From Agrostemma githago (taxonomy: Eukaryota; Streptophyta; Magnoliopsida; Caryophyllales; Caryophyllaceae), in contig OY288243.1 in assembly GCA_958450325.1 (NCBI GenBank), forward strand, positions 60,806,606-60,870,605: DNA of 64,000 bases, read 5' to 3'. Shown one piece after another: positions 46,642-59,313 of this stretch; within the stretch, counting starts at the first letter, position 1; every line of letters begins with the position of its first letter. A model generated the notes under the pieces. It searched no databases, had not been told where the DNA came from, and saw nothing but the letters and a program-made list of their open reading frames with translations. Both the position numbers and the translations under genes were made by a program.

Positions 46642-47467
46642 TTAGGCCTCGTCAAGCCAGACACGATTTTCATGTGGGATAAGATGGTCGGTCGCATAAC
46701 CCAAATTTTTCGCGATTAAAGTCACAAGACCGCCACAGTCAACGGAGGGGCGTTGAGCAACAATAATTTGATGAAAATGCAACGCTACGATGAGTGGTAG
46801 GTCAAGGGGATTAGGGTTACCAAGCAAAGAGTCAGAAATCAATTGTAAGACGCACACATTAAGATTAATAATATTGTCGGTAGATGGTATCAAGCAATGA
46901 GAAAGTATCTCGACAAAGTAACGAATAGCGGGGTTACGGATTTCAGCTATAAAGTTTGAATTAGGTTCAAAATCTCGTTGACCACGTGCTATGCACCACC
47001 AAAGATCTCTTCTAGAATCACTAGCTTGTACATCACTCAAAGGTTTACTAATTCCGGTACCCGATGAGGGTAGACCTAAGGCTAGGCCAAATTTCAGAAA
47101 CAGTTAAACAATGAGTTCTACCGAACAATCTAAATTTAAACTCTCTTGGTGTGGTCGGGTTATCAATAGTAAAGGTACCTAAGAACTCACATGTCAAGTC
47201 TTTATTTGTGCAAGGCACAAAATTAAAGAGTCCACTAGTTCCGGTCCTCGACGATAACTCTCTAATATCGTCCTCTATTCCTAGAATTTCCATTGTGAAC
47301 GGACAAGGCCACCTTGTACTCTGAAAGGCTTTTTCAGAGAAGGTTTGAGCCAAGGGTGTATTAGAACAAGGTAAAAGTTTGGGCTTACAAGAAGTATAAC
47401 GTTTAGAAGTATTAGAGGTCGAAGACACACCTTGTTTACGCGCGGCTCGTTGGGCTCTTGTCTCCAT
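46642..47467 (-). pseudogene. ATHILA ORF1-like protein of F, frameshifted
   Basis: ATG at 47467 (METRAQRAARKQG, basic). The first 139 residues carry the family pattern (NKDLTCEFLGTFTID, then FKFRLFGRTHCLTVSEI). A 1-nt gain near 47085 shifts the frame; the second part (47040-46642) continues the domain (DLWWCIARG, VALHFHQIIV). It lacks the long Pro/Gln region and acidic tail of the C protein. It is on the same strand as gag-pol, separated from it by about 940 bases of non-coding sequence. Confidence 0.75.
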
Positions 47468-48009
47468 GATAATAATTGCAAGAAAAATCCCGAAACTTTA
47501 GCTTTTCCCTCTTCAAAAACCCAAGGATATAATCACCAAGTTGAAATGGAGTGGAGGTTTGAATGTGATTGGGTATGGAAGGTGGTTTGATGAGTTTATG
47601 ATGGGTGAAAAAGTGGAGTGAATTGTTGGTAAAAGGGTGATATAAATAAGGGTGGTTGAGGAGGGGAAAGTGAAAGTTTTAAAGTTGGTTGTAAAATTTT
47701 GGTGTAAAAATTTTTGGAGGGAAAGTTATGTGTGGTAAATATGGGGGGAATTGAAATTGTAGTGAGGAGGTGTGTTATAGGTGATCCATTCAAGCTCATG
47801 CCGCCGGGTGAAATTTCACCCAACCAAGCACCACCGGGTGAAATTTCACCCGACGGACTTTGCGTCGTGAAAATCGTTTTCTGCCATTTTTCCCACCGGG
47901 TGAAATTTCACCCGGTCAAAATTTCACCTGGCGAAATTTCGCCCGGTGGTATCTTCTTCAATTTCGGTAATTCTGGCAACTTTCCGTAGGGCGAAGTTTC
48001 GCCCGACGG
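47468..48009 (-). promoter_or_regulatory. Internal palindrome cluster and leader of F
   Basis: Five copies of the GGGTGAAATTTCACCC family, the same palindrome as in the LTR of F, lie at 47803-48009. On the minus strand an AT-rich TATA-like stretch (TTATTTATATCACCC, 47653-47639) and an A/C-rich leader follow before the ATG at 47467. A canonical TATAAATAA is on the opposite strand at the same place, so the TATA call is uncertain. I infer an internal promoter. Confidence 0.5.
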
Positions 48010-48408
48010 TCTTGTTTTCTTCGTTTTTCCGCCTTGCCGTTTCATGGCTCTTCAATAATCACCTAAAGATTCAAATATTGACTCGACTCACATTACATAA
48101 TCAATATCTCCCACAAACATGCTTGTGGTCTTTAATTTAGCTCCATAACTCCTCCAAAAGCTTGATCTTCGTCCAAAATAAGTGCTCCATGGCGAAATCC
48201 AAGTTCAATCATTCTTCTCAAGCTAACAAGACTAACAAAATTAAAGAAATATGGTACATATATACAAGGTGGTTGTTGAGGATACCACCAATCCTACATC
48301 AATTTCGAGAGGGGGTTAAACATCGCTCCCCAATGGGAGCTCACCAAACTTCACGGTAGCAAAGGTCTCACGAACGTGACCGGGATGGTAAATCACCAAA
48401 CGTTGCCA

Positions 48409-49464
48409 TTAACCAAAAACTTCCCGGTTTCCGGGCTTGATATCTCTATTGATCCATATGGTTGCACCTTGGTCACTTCGAATTGGACCCGACCATTTTG
48501 ATTTCAACTTACCGGGGAAGAGCTTAAAGCGAGAGTTGAAGAGTAATATCTTATCACCAACAAAGATGTCCTTTAGAAGTATTCGAGAATCGTGCCATTG
48601 GCGAGTTCGTTCCTTGTAAATCTTCGAGTTCTCGTATGCCTCAAGTCTTAATTCTTCCAATTCTTGTAGTTGAAGAAGGCTGTTATCTCCTACAACACTC
48701 TTATCGAAGTTTAGCTCTTTGATTGCCCATTCGGCTTTGTGTTCTAATTCCACCGGTAAATGACAAGCTTTACCATACACAAGACGATAAGGAGTGGTTC
48801 CAATCGGCGCTTTGTAAGCCGTTCTTAATGCCCAAAGGGCGTCATTTAACTTTAATGACCGATCCTTTCGGTGTGTATATACAACTTTCTCTAAAATTCC
48901 CTTGATTTGACGGTTGGAGTTCTCGGCTTGCCCATTTGATTTAGGGTGGTAGGCTAGGGACATCTTGTGAGTGATACCATATTTCCTAAGAAGGTGTTCA
49001 AAGGTATCTTTCCTAAAATGAGAGCCTCCATCACTAATTATGGGTCTAGGCATACCGAATCTTGGGAAAATTACATTCTTGAAAAGCTTAATTACAACCT
49101 TGTCATTGGTGGGGGAAGCTACGGCCTCGATCCATTTTGAGACATAATCAACCGCAACTAGGATGTATTTGTTACCAAAGGAGGATGTGAATGGACCCAT
49201 GAAATCAATGCCCCAAACATCGAACAATTCAATTTCTAAGATGGGTTGAAGGGGCATCTCATTTCTTCTTGTAATATTCCCACTTCTTTGACAAGCGTCG
49301 CATGTGAGAATGAAAGCTCAAATGTCCTCGAACATGGAAGGCCACTAAAACCCGCTTTGGAGAACCTTGGCAATTGTCTTTTGGTTGGCCAAGTGTCCAC
49401 CATAAGATGTCGAGTCAAGGTGCTTCACAATATTATGTCCTTCATCGGCCGTAACACATCATCG
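48409..49464 (-). pseudogene. Integrase of Athila element F
   Basis: In frame with the upstream pol. Zinc-binding HHCC region 49440-49290 (ends CDACQRSGN), catalytic core 49215-48700: first Asp in WGIDFMGP, second in ISDGGSHF, Glu in QAENSNR, so the three catalytic residues remain. Stops at 49459-49461 (TGA), 49345-49347 (TAG) and 49318-49320 (TGA). A 1-nt gain near 48488 breaks the C-terminal domain. It joins element DNA into the chromosome when intact. Confidence 0.85.
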
Positions 49465-52134
49465 TTAAATTCCATCTACGCAACGGCGAAACAAATATGG
49501 TTCGTCCCAATAATAGCGTCGGGCCTCATAACGTAGTTTCTTCCTCTCTTGCTTGGAATAATCGTCCGGAATAAAGTGAGATACTAAGAAATTGACGATA
49601 TTGGCATACCAAGGTGTAGTAGTTTCGACGGCCATCAAGGCCTCATCTCTCATAGCTTCATTGATGGGTATACCATCTTCTTCATTGCTTTCTTTACTAA
49701 CTGTTAGTCTACTAAGATGATCCGCTACCAAGTTCTCCGATCCGGCTTTGTCTTTAATCTCAATATAAAATTCTTGTAGAAGGAGGACCCACCGAAAGAG
49801 TCGGGACTTGGTCTCCTTCTTGGACATGATGTATCGAATTGCCGCATGATCGGTATGAATAATGACTTTGGAACCAGTAACATAATTTCGGAATTTCTCC
49901 ATGGCGTAGACAACGGCAAGCATTTCTTTCTCGGTTGTTGTATACCTCGATTGGGCTTCATCTAATGTTTTGCTTGCGTAATATATCACATGTAGCTTCT
50001 TATCAATCCGTTGACCTAGAACGGCACCAACGGCAAAATTGGATGCATCACACACGATCTCAAATGGAAGATTCCAATCGGGAGCTTTGATAATTGGTGT
50101 GGTGGTGAGAGCGGTCTTTATCCTGCAAAAGGCCTCAAGACACGAGTCATCAAAAACAAAAGGTGCATCTTTCATAAGCAAAGAAGTCAAAGGCTTGACA
50201 ATTTTGGAAAAGTCGTCTTTGATAAATCGTCTATAAAAACCGGCGTGACCTAGAAAACTCCTCACCCCTTTGACATTTGTAGGTGGTGGCAAGTTCTCGA
50301 TCACGGAGACTTTCGCCTTATCCACTTCGACTCCTCTATTAGAAACAATATGACCTAGGACAACACCTTGTTCAACCATAAAATGACATTTTTCCCAATT
50401 TAAAACAAGTCTATACTCTTCACATCGAGCAAACACTTGATCAAGATTTTCAACACAAGAATCAAAAGATGTACCATGGACACTAAAGTCGTCAATAAAA
50501 ACTTCCATAGATTTTTCAATAAAATCGGAGAAAATAGCCATCATACATCTTTGAAACGTTCCCGGCGCATTGCACAATCCGAATGGCATCCTTCTATAAG
50601 CGTAGGTGTCATAGGGACATGTAAAAGTGGTTTTATCTTGGTCATCGGGATGAATGAGAATTTGAAGAAATCCGGAATGACCATCAAGGAAACAAAAATA
50701 AGAATGATGCGCCAATCTTTCAAGCATTTGATCAATGAAGGGAAGGGGGAAATGGTCTTTTATGGTGGCCGTGTTCAATTTTTGATAGTCTATACACATG
50801 CGCCAACCAGTAATGGTCCTAGTAGAAATTGACTCACCCTTTTCTCCTTTAACTACCGTCATTCCTCCTTTTTTCGGCACAACTTGGACGGGGCTAACCC
50901 ATTTACTTCCGGTTATTGGGTATATAATGTTAGCCTCATACAACTTGAGGACTTTCTTCATGACAACCTCTTTCATGGTGGGGTTCAACCTACGTTGACC
51001 CTCAACCGAAGGGTCATCATCAAGGATGATCCTATGCATACAAACGTTTGGGCTTATGCCTTGGAGGTCGGCAATGCTATACCCAATGGCCTTTTTGTGC
51101 TTTCTAAAAACAATTAAAAGTTTTTCCAATTGAGGTCCATCAAGGGTAGCATTGACGATGACGGAGTAATTAGTTCCTTCAAGAAAAGCATATTTGAGGG
51201 AAGAGGGGAGTGGTTTAAGTTCAAGATTAGAAGGAGAAGATACCATACTCTTACCCACCGGTAGTGGTTTTACCTTTTCATCATGCAAACATTCATCTTC
51301 ATGGGGTGGAGAGTCAAATGGTTCATCTTCTTGCTTATCATCATCTATCAAGCTATACTCAACCAAACTGTCAATAACTTCAATGGAATGCATTTGTTCA
51401 ATCATTGGTTGTTTAAGATCTTGAGAAAGGAAAAATTCTACCGACTCGTTCCCTATGTTGAAAGGCAACTTACCATTCTTGACATCGACTATAGTACCTC
51501 TGGTAGCCATAAAAGGTCGACCTAGAATAATGGGGGTAATAGTGTCTTCGGGCATATCCATGACAACAAAGTCGGAGGGGATGAAAAACTTACCAACTTG
51601 AATGGGTACATCCTCAAGTATCCCAAGTGGGTACTTGACGGACCTATCCGCAAGTTGAATCGACATACTAGTGGGTCTCATCTCCCCCACACTAAGTCTC
51701 TTGGCAATAGAATAAGGTAACAAATTAACACTAGCCCCTAGGTCACATAAAGCATGATTAACAACAACATTTCCAACCTGACGAGGGATAGAAAAACTAC
51801 CGGGATCCTCAAGTTTCTTTGGTATTTGATTCATAAGAAGGACACTACATTGTTCCGCGAGAGAGATACATTCTTTATCCTCTATCGTTCTCTTTTTGGT
51901 CAATACATCTTTCAAAAACTTAGAATAGAGGGACATTTGAGAAATTACCTCGGTGAAGGGTAAAGCTACCTCCACCTTCTTCAACATATCCACGAAACGG
52001 CTAAATTGGGCGTTCTCCTTGTGTGGCTTAGCTCGTTCGGGAAAAGGCAATGGTGGGACAAAAGTGGGAGGCGGTGGAACATTGGATTCTTCTTCTTCTT
52101 CGGCTAATCGCTCTGCCTCTTTTCTTTTTGCTTC
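49465..52134 (-). pseudogene. Protease, reverse transcriptase and RNase H of F
   Basis: One open frame of 861 residues from 52050. Protease with CDLGASVNLLP (near 51745) and PIILGRPF (near 51525). Reverse transcriptase with WRMCIDYQKLN (near 50790), MPFGLCNAPGTFQR (near 50570) and catalytic FIDD at 50488-50499; FIDD in place of YVDD is usual in Athila. RNase H with VCDASNFAVGAVLG (near 50035). It ends at TAA 49465-49467 at the start of integrase. Few changes have accumulated, so the domain might still fold. Confidence 0.9.
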
Positions 52135-54222
52135 TTATGCTTTCATTTGCTCTTTCTTCTTTCTTTGTTCTCTTAATTCATTTTCCGCATTTTGAAGGAT
52201 ATCGAACTCCGCTTGTATTCCCTGGTTTTGTTTAGGAGAAGTGGGAGATGATTCTTGTGATGCACTTGGTTGATTGGCTTTGGATGAGGTGCTTTTCGTG
52301 TTCAAGTTCAAATTCTTGTATGGGTCCTCAAGTTCTCTGCCACCTCTCAAAATAACGGCATTTGCTTGGTTCGAAGGGTCTCTTGTGTTTTGGGGTTGTC
52401 CGGGCAAACCATGGGGTGGATGAATTGGGGCGGCTAAGGCTTTTGTTGCTTCTTGTGATTCCCAAACCTTTAGCCTTGCCTTGGTGTCTTGATGTTCATT
52501 CCATAGTTGCCCAACGGTTCTTTGCATATCATTATAGTTATCCCATGGGACTCCTCCTTGACCAAATTGAAAATTGCTTGGTTGGCCATAAGATTGAGAG
52601 GGTTGATTAAATGGTTGTTGATTGTAACCTTGATTTCCTTGAAAATTGCCTTGGAACCCTTGATAGTATCCATGATTGAAATGATTACCATGTTGATTTT
52701 GGTAATTGTTGTAATTGTTAGGAACATGGAAGTTGCTACTTTGTTGATTGAAGTTGCTCCTTTGATGAGGAGGCGTGTATGGGGGCATCCTTGGAGGACC
52801 TTGGTTAAAGGGCCTTTGTTGACTTTTATTGAATGGCCTCAATTGACTCCCTTGGGAACGTGGCATCGGATTTTGGACATTTTGATTTCCATAAGAAAAA
52901 TTAGGATAAAATCTTGTGCCGGCATTGTAAGTATTGGAAAAGGGATCAAATTGAGGTCTTTACCCATACACTTGTATAGCTTGGACTTCATTTAGCTCTT
53001 CAACATAAACTTCTTCATTGGGAATGCAAGAGCTAAAATCATGGCCATAATTGCCACAATGATCACATTGAACTTCCCATGTTAATTGCTTTGGAGGAGA
53101 TGGTTGTCTTGGTGGAACACTTCCTTGAATTTGGTACATACCTCTAGGAGTAGGCCTTGAACCCATGGCATCCATTCTCTTTTTTAATTCTTCAACTTCC
53201 GCTTGATGCTTCAATTCATTAGAACTCGTAGATGAGTTCACTTCAACTTTCTTTCTAGAATCCCTCGATTGACCCATTCTAGAGTCACTCTTTGCCATCT
53301 TCTCAATAAGACTCTTAGATGCCTCATCGGTGAGAGAGGAGAAGTCTCCTCCGACGGCCGAATTGAGGTTTTCCTTGGTTCTCGATGAAAGGGTGTTATA
53401 AAATGTTTGGGTGGTTAGCCAATCGGGTATTCCATGGTGTGGACATTTGCGCAACGAGTCTCTAAATCTTTCCCAAGCCTCACTTAGGCTTTCAAATTCA
53501 TCTTGCTTGAATGTTTGTATCTCCATGCGATATTGATTAGTCTTTGACGGCGGGAAATATTTTTCCAAGAAGGCATTAGATAATTGAGCCCATGTTGTGA
53601 AAGTATTAGTGGGATGGCCTTGAAGCCATCTACGAGCTCCATCTCTCAAGGTCTTTGGAAATAATAAACGATGCAATTGGTATAAAGTTAATCCATTGAG
53701 ACGGGCTCCTACTAATTTCTCTTTAAATGAAGCAAAGTGCTCTTGAGCATCTTCTTGAGAAAAACCGTGAAAAGTGTCTTGTTGAACCGCATTTGTCAAA
53801 GAAGCTTTTAATTCATAATTCTCGGGAATCTCTCCGAAATCGACGGGAGAAGGTGTTTCTTCATGTGTGAGTTGGGAATGAGATCCTAGGGTTGCCATTG
53901 GTTGGATTGGTGGTGATAGTGGATTTGGAGAATTTGGATGATTTGGAGGGGATGAATTTTGATATCGTGGTGGAGTTTTCGGTGATGGTGGTGATGGTGG
54001 TGAATTTTGTGAAGTGGAAGGTATGGAAGGATTATTTGGAGTGGGATTATGTGATGTAGAAGGTGTAGAAGGTGTATGTGGTAGAATGGGATTAAGGTTA
54101 GGAGGTTATAATGAAGGATGTGGAATGATGGTGGTTGAGTTATTTCCCCGAAAACGTAATGCTCTAAAAGTCCTTTCCGGCTCCGGATCGAACCACAAAA
54201 GCGATGACGTGTTCCTGGGCAT
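52135..54222 (-). pseudogene. Gag of Athila element F
   Basis: ATG at 54222 starts MPRNTSSLLWFDPEPER, matching the N-terminus of C gag. In-frame stops: TAA at 54106-54108, TAA at 52960-52962, TAA at 52135-52137. The gag domain is at about 53780-53330 (FPKTLRDGARRWLQG, YFPPSKTNQYR, CPHHGIPDWL), the CCHC knuckle CDHCGNYGHDFSSC at about 53070-53029, then an Asn/Gln/Gly-rich tail. The frame is unbroken from gag to integrase apart from stops: no frameshift before 48488. Confidence 0.85.
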
Positions 54223-54328
54223 AAAACTCAATTAAACGGTGAGACTCCCAGCACCTTACGGTACTGGGAAAAGATAGAAGGGAAAAGAATCAAACACAAT
54301 AACTAAAAACAACACAACAACTAGCCGC

Positions 54329-54346
54329 TCCTCGAGAACGGCACCA
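54329..54346 (-). other. Primer binding site candidate (F)
   Basis: The minus strand reads TGGTGCCGTTCTCGAGGA, three bases after the LTR end. It agrees with the tRNA-Asp site at 13 of 18 positions; whether it uses that tRNA is unclear. Confidence 0.55.
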
Positions 54347-54349
54347 TTT

Positions 54350-55790
54350 TGATCGCCTCCCAATCGGATCGGTCGTTAACGAAGGACGGGGGATCAAACG
54401 ATATTTATAATACTCGAGATGACACAAAAACTAACAAGTATTCGTGGTAAGTCGAGGTTGGTCCATAGGGAACGGAGTGTGTGAGCAAGTTTAAAGTGAC
54501 GTGCTTGATGTCTAGAAGGGGGTTTCTAAAGGTCGAGTCTACTCTAGAGAAATAACTACGAGAATAGCTAGGGGTGATCAATCTAGGGAAAGGCGTTTGG
54601 GAGAAGTCAGGATTCGGAACATGGAGTCTAAGAAGGTCGGGATCGAGTTTTTGTTGTAACATTGATAAAGGGAGAATGCCACCTTTCGGTTTCTTCACCC
54701 AACCCACCTAAAAACCCGCTTTCGCGGCGAAGAAGGGTAAGTCTCTTGTTGTGGTAATTTCTACCCCGAGTTTCCCCATATTGATAGAAACGAGTCAAGG
54801 TCGGTCTAGTTGGCCGGACTAAAACAACAATGACACAACAACCACAAGCAAGATAAACCAACAAGCAAGCAACCCACCAATACCCCTAAATTCAAATAAT
54901 CCAAGTCCTCATCCCTAAACCCCCCAACAAGAAATCTACTCACTAATCATAATGAAAGAGAATAAATCATTAACTAAGGAGAAACTATCTAAAGCATGCA
55001 TAATAATTAGATCTAAGGAAACTAACTACAAGATGATGAGAAAACTACGATCTAACAATTACCCACTAAATTATGAAACTACCCAATTAATATGGAGAAT
55101 AATCTAGAACAACATGAACAAAATCTAGAGAAACTAACAACACTAAGATGATCTAAACAAGACAATAATGAGGAAACTAAATTAAATCTAAACTAGAGAG
55201 TGGAAAGAAATGTACCAACTATGAAGATCTAGAAGAAATAAGAAGATTGCATGAATAAAGATTGAATCTTTGATGGAGAAGATGAAGAACTTGTCACTAA
55301 TCCTTTAATAAACCCAACAAATATTCAATAAAACTTGAATAATCTTCTACAAACTTGTAATCTAGAGAATTGATGATGGAAACTAAGTAGATCTACTACT
55401 AATTACTATGTAAACTACTAGATTTTTAGAGAATTACTAGGAATATTACTAGATTGTTCTACTAAATGGATGTGTAACTACAGTAATGGTGGATGATGGA
55501 TGCTAATACTACTCTAATGGAAGATGCCTTGGGCAACAATTTAGGGTAACAAATATATAGTAATCCTTAATGGGTCTTCTTAACCTAAAGCCCAAATCCA
55601 ACTCTCACTTCATTAGTGAGACAATCATCCTCTGCGTCTTCATAGGGTGAAACTTCGCCCTGCGGTCTTGCGTAATAATCTCACCGGGTGAAATTTTCGC
55701 CCGGTGAGATTTTTTTTTCATTTTTAGCGTTTTTCGGCACATCTTTCCATCGGGCGAAATTTCACCCGGTGGGCGAAATTTCGCCCGGTC
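54350..55790 (-). repeat. 5' LTR of element F, truncated
   Basis: Matches 34554-36000 with dozens of small differences. It holds the TATA-like site at 55551-55560 and the first part of the palindrome cluster (55682-55790). It stops inside the cluster, at CGCCCGGTC, where H begins. The last 400 or so bases of the LTR are missing from the window. Confidence 0.85.
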
Positions 55791-58700
55791 TGTAATCCCC
55801 TAGAAAATCTAACGCAATACAGTGGCGGAAACACTGTAGATTTGGGATTAAAACACACTGATGTTCTATATTTTAATAAAAGAACGGTCTGTCAATACAG
55901 AGGTCACTTTTTACAAAAGGGCTAAAATCAAAATTCTCCAAACAGGGTTACAAAAATCTATAAATAAACATGAATGAAGAAAGAGTAGGATCCACGCTAC
56001 TCGCTAGCTCACGCCCAAAACCCAACAACAAATACATATCATGTTATAAACATATCAGCCACGTCAGTGGGAGTAACTCGGACGTTCTCCCAGTCATATT
56101 ATATCATATGGAAAAAATAATAGTATTATTATATCAAAATAATTAAAATGAGAAAACATTAGAACGATATAATAAAAATAAGTTTTCAGTGAAACTTAAA
56201 GCATTTGCAAACCTGCAAGTCAATATCAATCGATAATAATAATTATATTCAAAAATGGCGTTATGGAAATCAATCAGTGCAACGGAATAGACTTTCACTA
56301 GGATAATACTCAAACTAGCTTCGAGAACTTAGTCAAAACAAATTAGACTTCGGTCTCTAACTAGGCAACTCAACTATAACAGAACTGCGTGCAGCGAGGT
56401 CCTAGCTTAAGTAATGTACACCCCTCCTGGACACCAACCGTAATCCAGTTCAACCCGACGGCGACTTACACGATGCGATATCTAAGTTTAAGGTCAAAAT
56501 ATACACACTCCTGAACACAAACAATGCTCAGTTCAACGACCAATGCGTCTCAACATAGACACACTAGCTTTATAGTTGATGGCAAAACGTATACCCTAGA
56601 CTGTATTACTCTACCCATACACTTGTCCTCATTCCATAACTCCAAAACAAGTCATTATCGATATTCAAAAAATATAATCAATATAACAATATGAGGATAA
56701 AATGAATAAACATTTTATATAAAAAGGGAAACTTTCTATAAATAGAAACTTACTTAAAATAGAAATAATCGTATAGAAAATACGTAAGTTGTTAAAATTA
56801 GTGAAATGTATTAAAAATAGCATTTCTAACAAAATTAGCATTTTATTATTATCGTCGTTATCGTAACTTTAATATATTACTAAATTCGTTACTCAAAATA
56901 TAAAGAAAATATAATAAGTCAATATATAGTATTATATAAATAATTAGGAAATTGAGTTATGACTATAAATTTTAGAAAGGAGATTATTTAAGAAAACGAT
57001 ATCAAAATTAACTGAGTCGACGAATTTTATAAATTAAACGAGATTTTATAAATCTTTCAAATTAGTTTTAGCAAATAGATTTTATCAATAAGTAATACTG
57101 ATTTTACTAAAAATAATCAATCGTAGACAAATGAGAAATTATTAGTGAAAATAGTCTCGACTAAAAATATATTTAAACAAAATCGACTATTTTCTCTTGT
57201 ATTAGTATAAATCATAAAACGAAAATTAATTTATTGAATAAGTATACAAATCTCGATTATAATATAAAAATACGATTTTAAGTTAAAATTATAAAATATA
57301 GAAATATGACGAATATATGAAATCGATATTATTTACTTACTAGTGTCACGATAACCAACAAAATATTATAAATAAAATTACTAGCGATTTATAAAACGAT
57401 ATTGAAAGTTGTAAAAATATTTATAAGCACACGATTTATTAAACAATATTTTTAGCAAATAATAAATAGCTAAAATTATAAAATCGAAGTAAAAAAAATA
57501 CTTATTACATACTACTACTCAATCATACGATATAAAATCAAGTAACGTCCTAAAGTTACCTTAATTCGACATCCGAAACGAACTCGTACTCGTCCTTCTT
57601 GATCAATCCAGTAGAAATGTCGTCTTTTGTTGAATCAAAAGTCTTCTATGCATGATCCACCACGGAAATCGAGAAAACAAAACAAAAGAATGAGACGAGC
57701 GTAATTGACATAAGACGGGAACGGAATAGATTGGATTTATGGTCGAATTATCAGGGTAGAGGTGAAGGAAGGATAAGGACTGAAAAGAACCGATCAAGGA
57801 GACGGAAACAAAGGACATCCGTAGGACAAAAACGAGCATCAGAAGGAATAATAAGTAGCAGCAACCAAAACGAATTAAAAGCAACCATAAGAAGAAGAAG
57901 AATAAAAACGAGTATGGTCACGACAGCACACAGCAGCGGCAACAGTACACGAAAACAGCAGCGACAGATCCGAATCGACAAAGACAGAAGCAGAACGACA
58001 AGACTGAAGTTGTATGAGCAACAGCGGACAGCAGAGCAGGAAAAAAAAAAGAGAAGACAAGGGAAACGAAGAATACGGGAACCGAAAGACCGAAATTATG
58101 AGCAGGACAAAAGCAACACACAAACAGCCGCTTTAGATCGCAACATCAGCGAACAACAACAATGGTGACATCAACGAAAGAAAGCGAGAAAGAATGAAGC
58201 AAGAAGAAGGTCGATTAACGAGACTTAACAGCAGACAAGATAACCGCAACAGTCACGACACCAAACTTGACATCAACGACAACAACACTTGATGACGACA
58301 AAACCGACACGAAAACAGAACGAAGAGGCAGAAGAAAAAGGAGAAGAAGAAAGGCGAAATGGCAGCAGCAACACGCACAACCGCAAACAACCATCGAATC
58401 GGCAAAAACGCAGCAGCGAGAAGAACAAACAATGAACGAAAACAGAAGAGGAAGAAGGAAAGAAAGAACGAAAATCAGAAGCAGTACCGTAACAGAAACT
58501 GTACGCAGCAGCAGCAGAGCAACGTTCAGCAGTAGCAGCAGCGTAGCATCAGCAGCAGCAGTACCGTGGCACCAGCAGCAGAACACCGCGCAGCAGAGGA
58601 GGGGGTCGAAAACCGGAAAAAGAACATCGCTGGAACACGGATACGCAGAGGAAAACAGGAGCAGATTGTGGAGAGATTTAGAAGAACGGTACCCGGTTGA

Positions 58701-59155
58701 TTGCTGAAGAAGAATGAAGAAGAGAGGCGCAAGATGAGGGGATGAACCAAGAGGCGGTGGGTATAAAAGAAGTGGGAAGAACAAAAGATCAAGGGAAAGA
58801 ATGGGAGTTGAATCAGTGGGAAAAATAATATAGCAAGGGGGGGGAGTACGAAGTAAAAGGATAAGAACAAAAGAAAAAGGGGCTGACACAGTTCAGAATG
58901 AAGCAAGTAAGAAAAAGCGGTTTAATAAAATGAATCGGGTAGGAACCGAATTCCGTAACGATAAGTTGACTGACCCACGAAATCGAACTAAAATCGAATT
59001 AATAAAATTTAAATAACTAATCGGGCCGTCAAATAAAATGAGTAAATAAAGTATTCGAGACAAAAACAAAACTTATAGAAATAGATAGTTGGACGTTAAA
59101 ATAGCATTTCCCAAAAAATAATAGATCTTCGATAAAGTGAAATTTGTTATGAAAC
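55791..59155. mobile_element. Unidentified LTR-like sequence H
   Basis: It starts TGTAATCCCC exactly at the break in the LTR of F and runs through AT-rich sequence without coding. It looks like a long LTR, possibly of a Tekay-type chromovirus, but no primer site, polypurine tract or target duplication supports this. The right edge near 59155 is a guess from the start of element I. TATA-like sites lie on both strands near 58762-58835. Small frames inside are not credible. Confidence 0.35.
57725..58720. repeat. Strand-asymmetric A/G and CAGCAG-rich tract in H
   Basis: The plus strand is very poor in T over about 1 kb, with many AAGA, ACGA and CAGCAG units (for example 58500-58585). The frames open on both strands (up to 224 codons) follow from this composition and show no protein family. 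On the minus strand it would be a pyrimidine-rich leader. Confidence 0.6.
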
Positions 59156-59161
59156 ATAATA

Positions 59162-59313
59162 TGTGGATGTCCATCGGGCCTTATAGTCCACTATTATGTA
59201 ACCCTAGATGTACCATGTACTATATATACCCCTTGATGGAATGAATAAATTACCTCTCCGATTTCTCTCATTCTCTTTATTTCTTTCTACTTTCTTTTCT
59301 TCCTTTCACAACA
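59162..59313 (+). repeat. Short 5' LTR of copia-like element I
   Basis: TGTGGATGTCCATCGGGCC to TTTCACAACA, about 152 bp, with TATATATA-type TATA at 59220-59229 and a C/T-rich R/U5. The sequence GTTATCAGCACGAG follows at 59315, a primer-site form seen in some plant copia elements. Confidence 0.6.

Noticed and set aside
58215..58889. A 224-codon minus-strand frame rich in Leu, Ser and Cys, and a 146-codon plus-strand frame
   Set aside because: Both follow from the CAGCAG and A/G-rich composition; no family resemblance.
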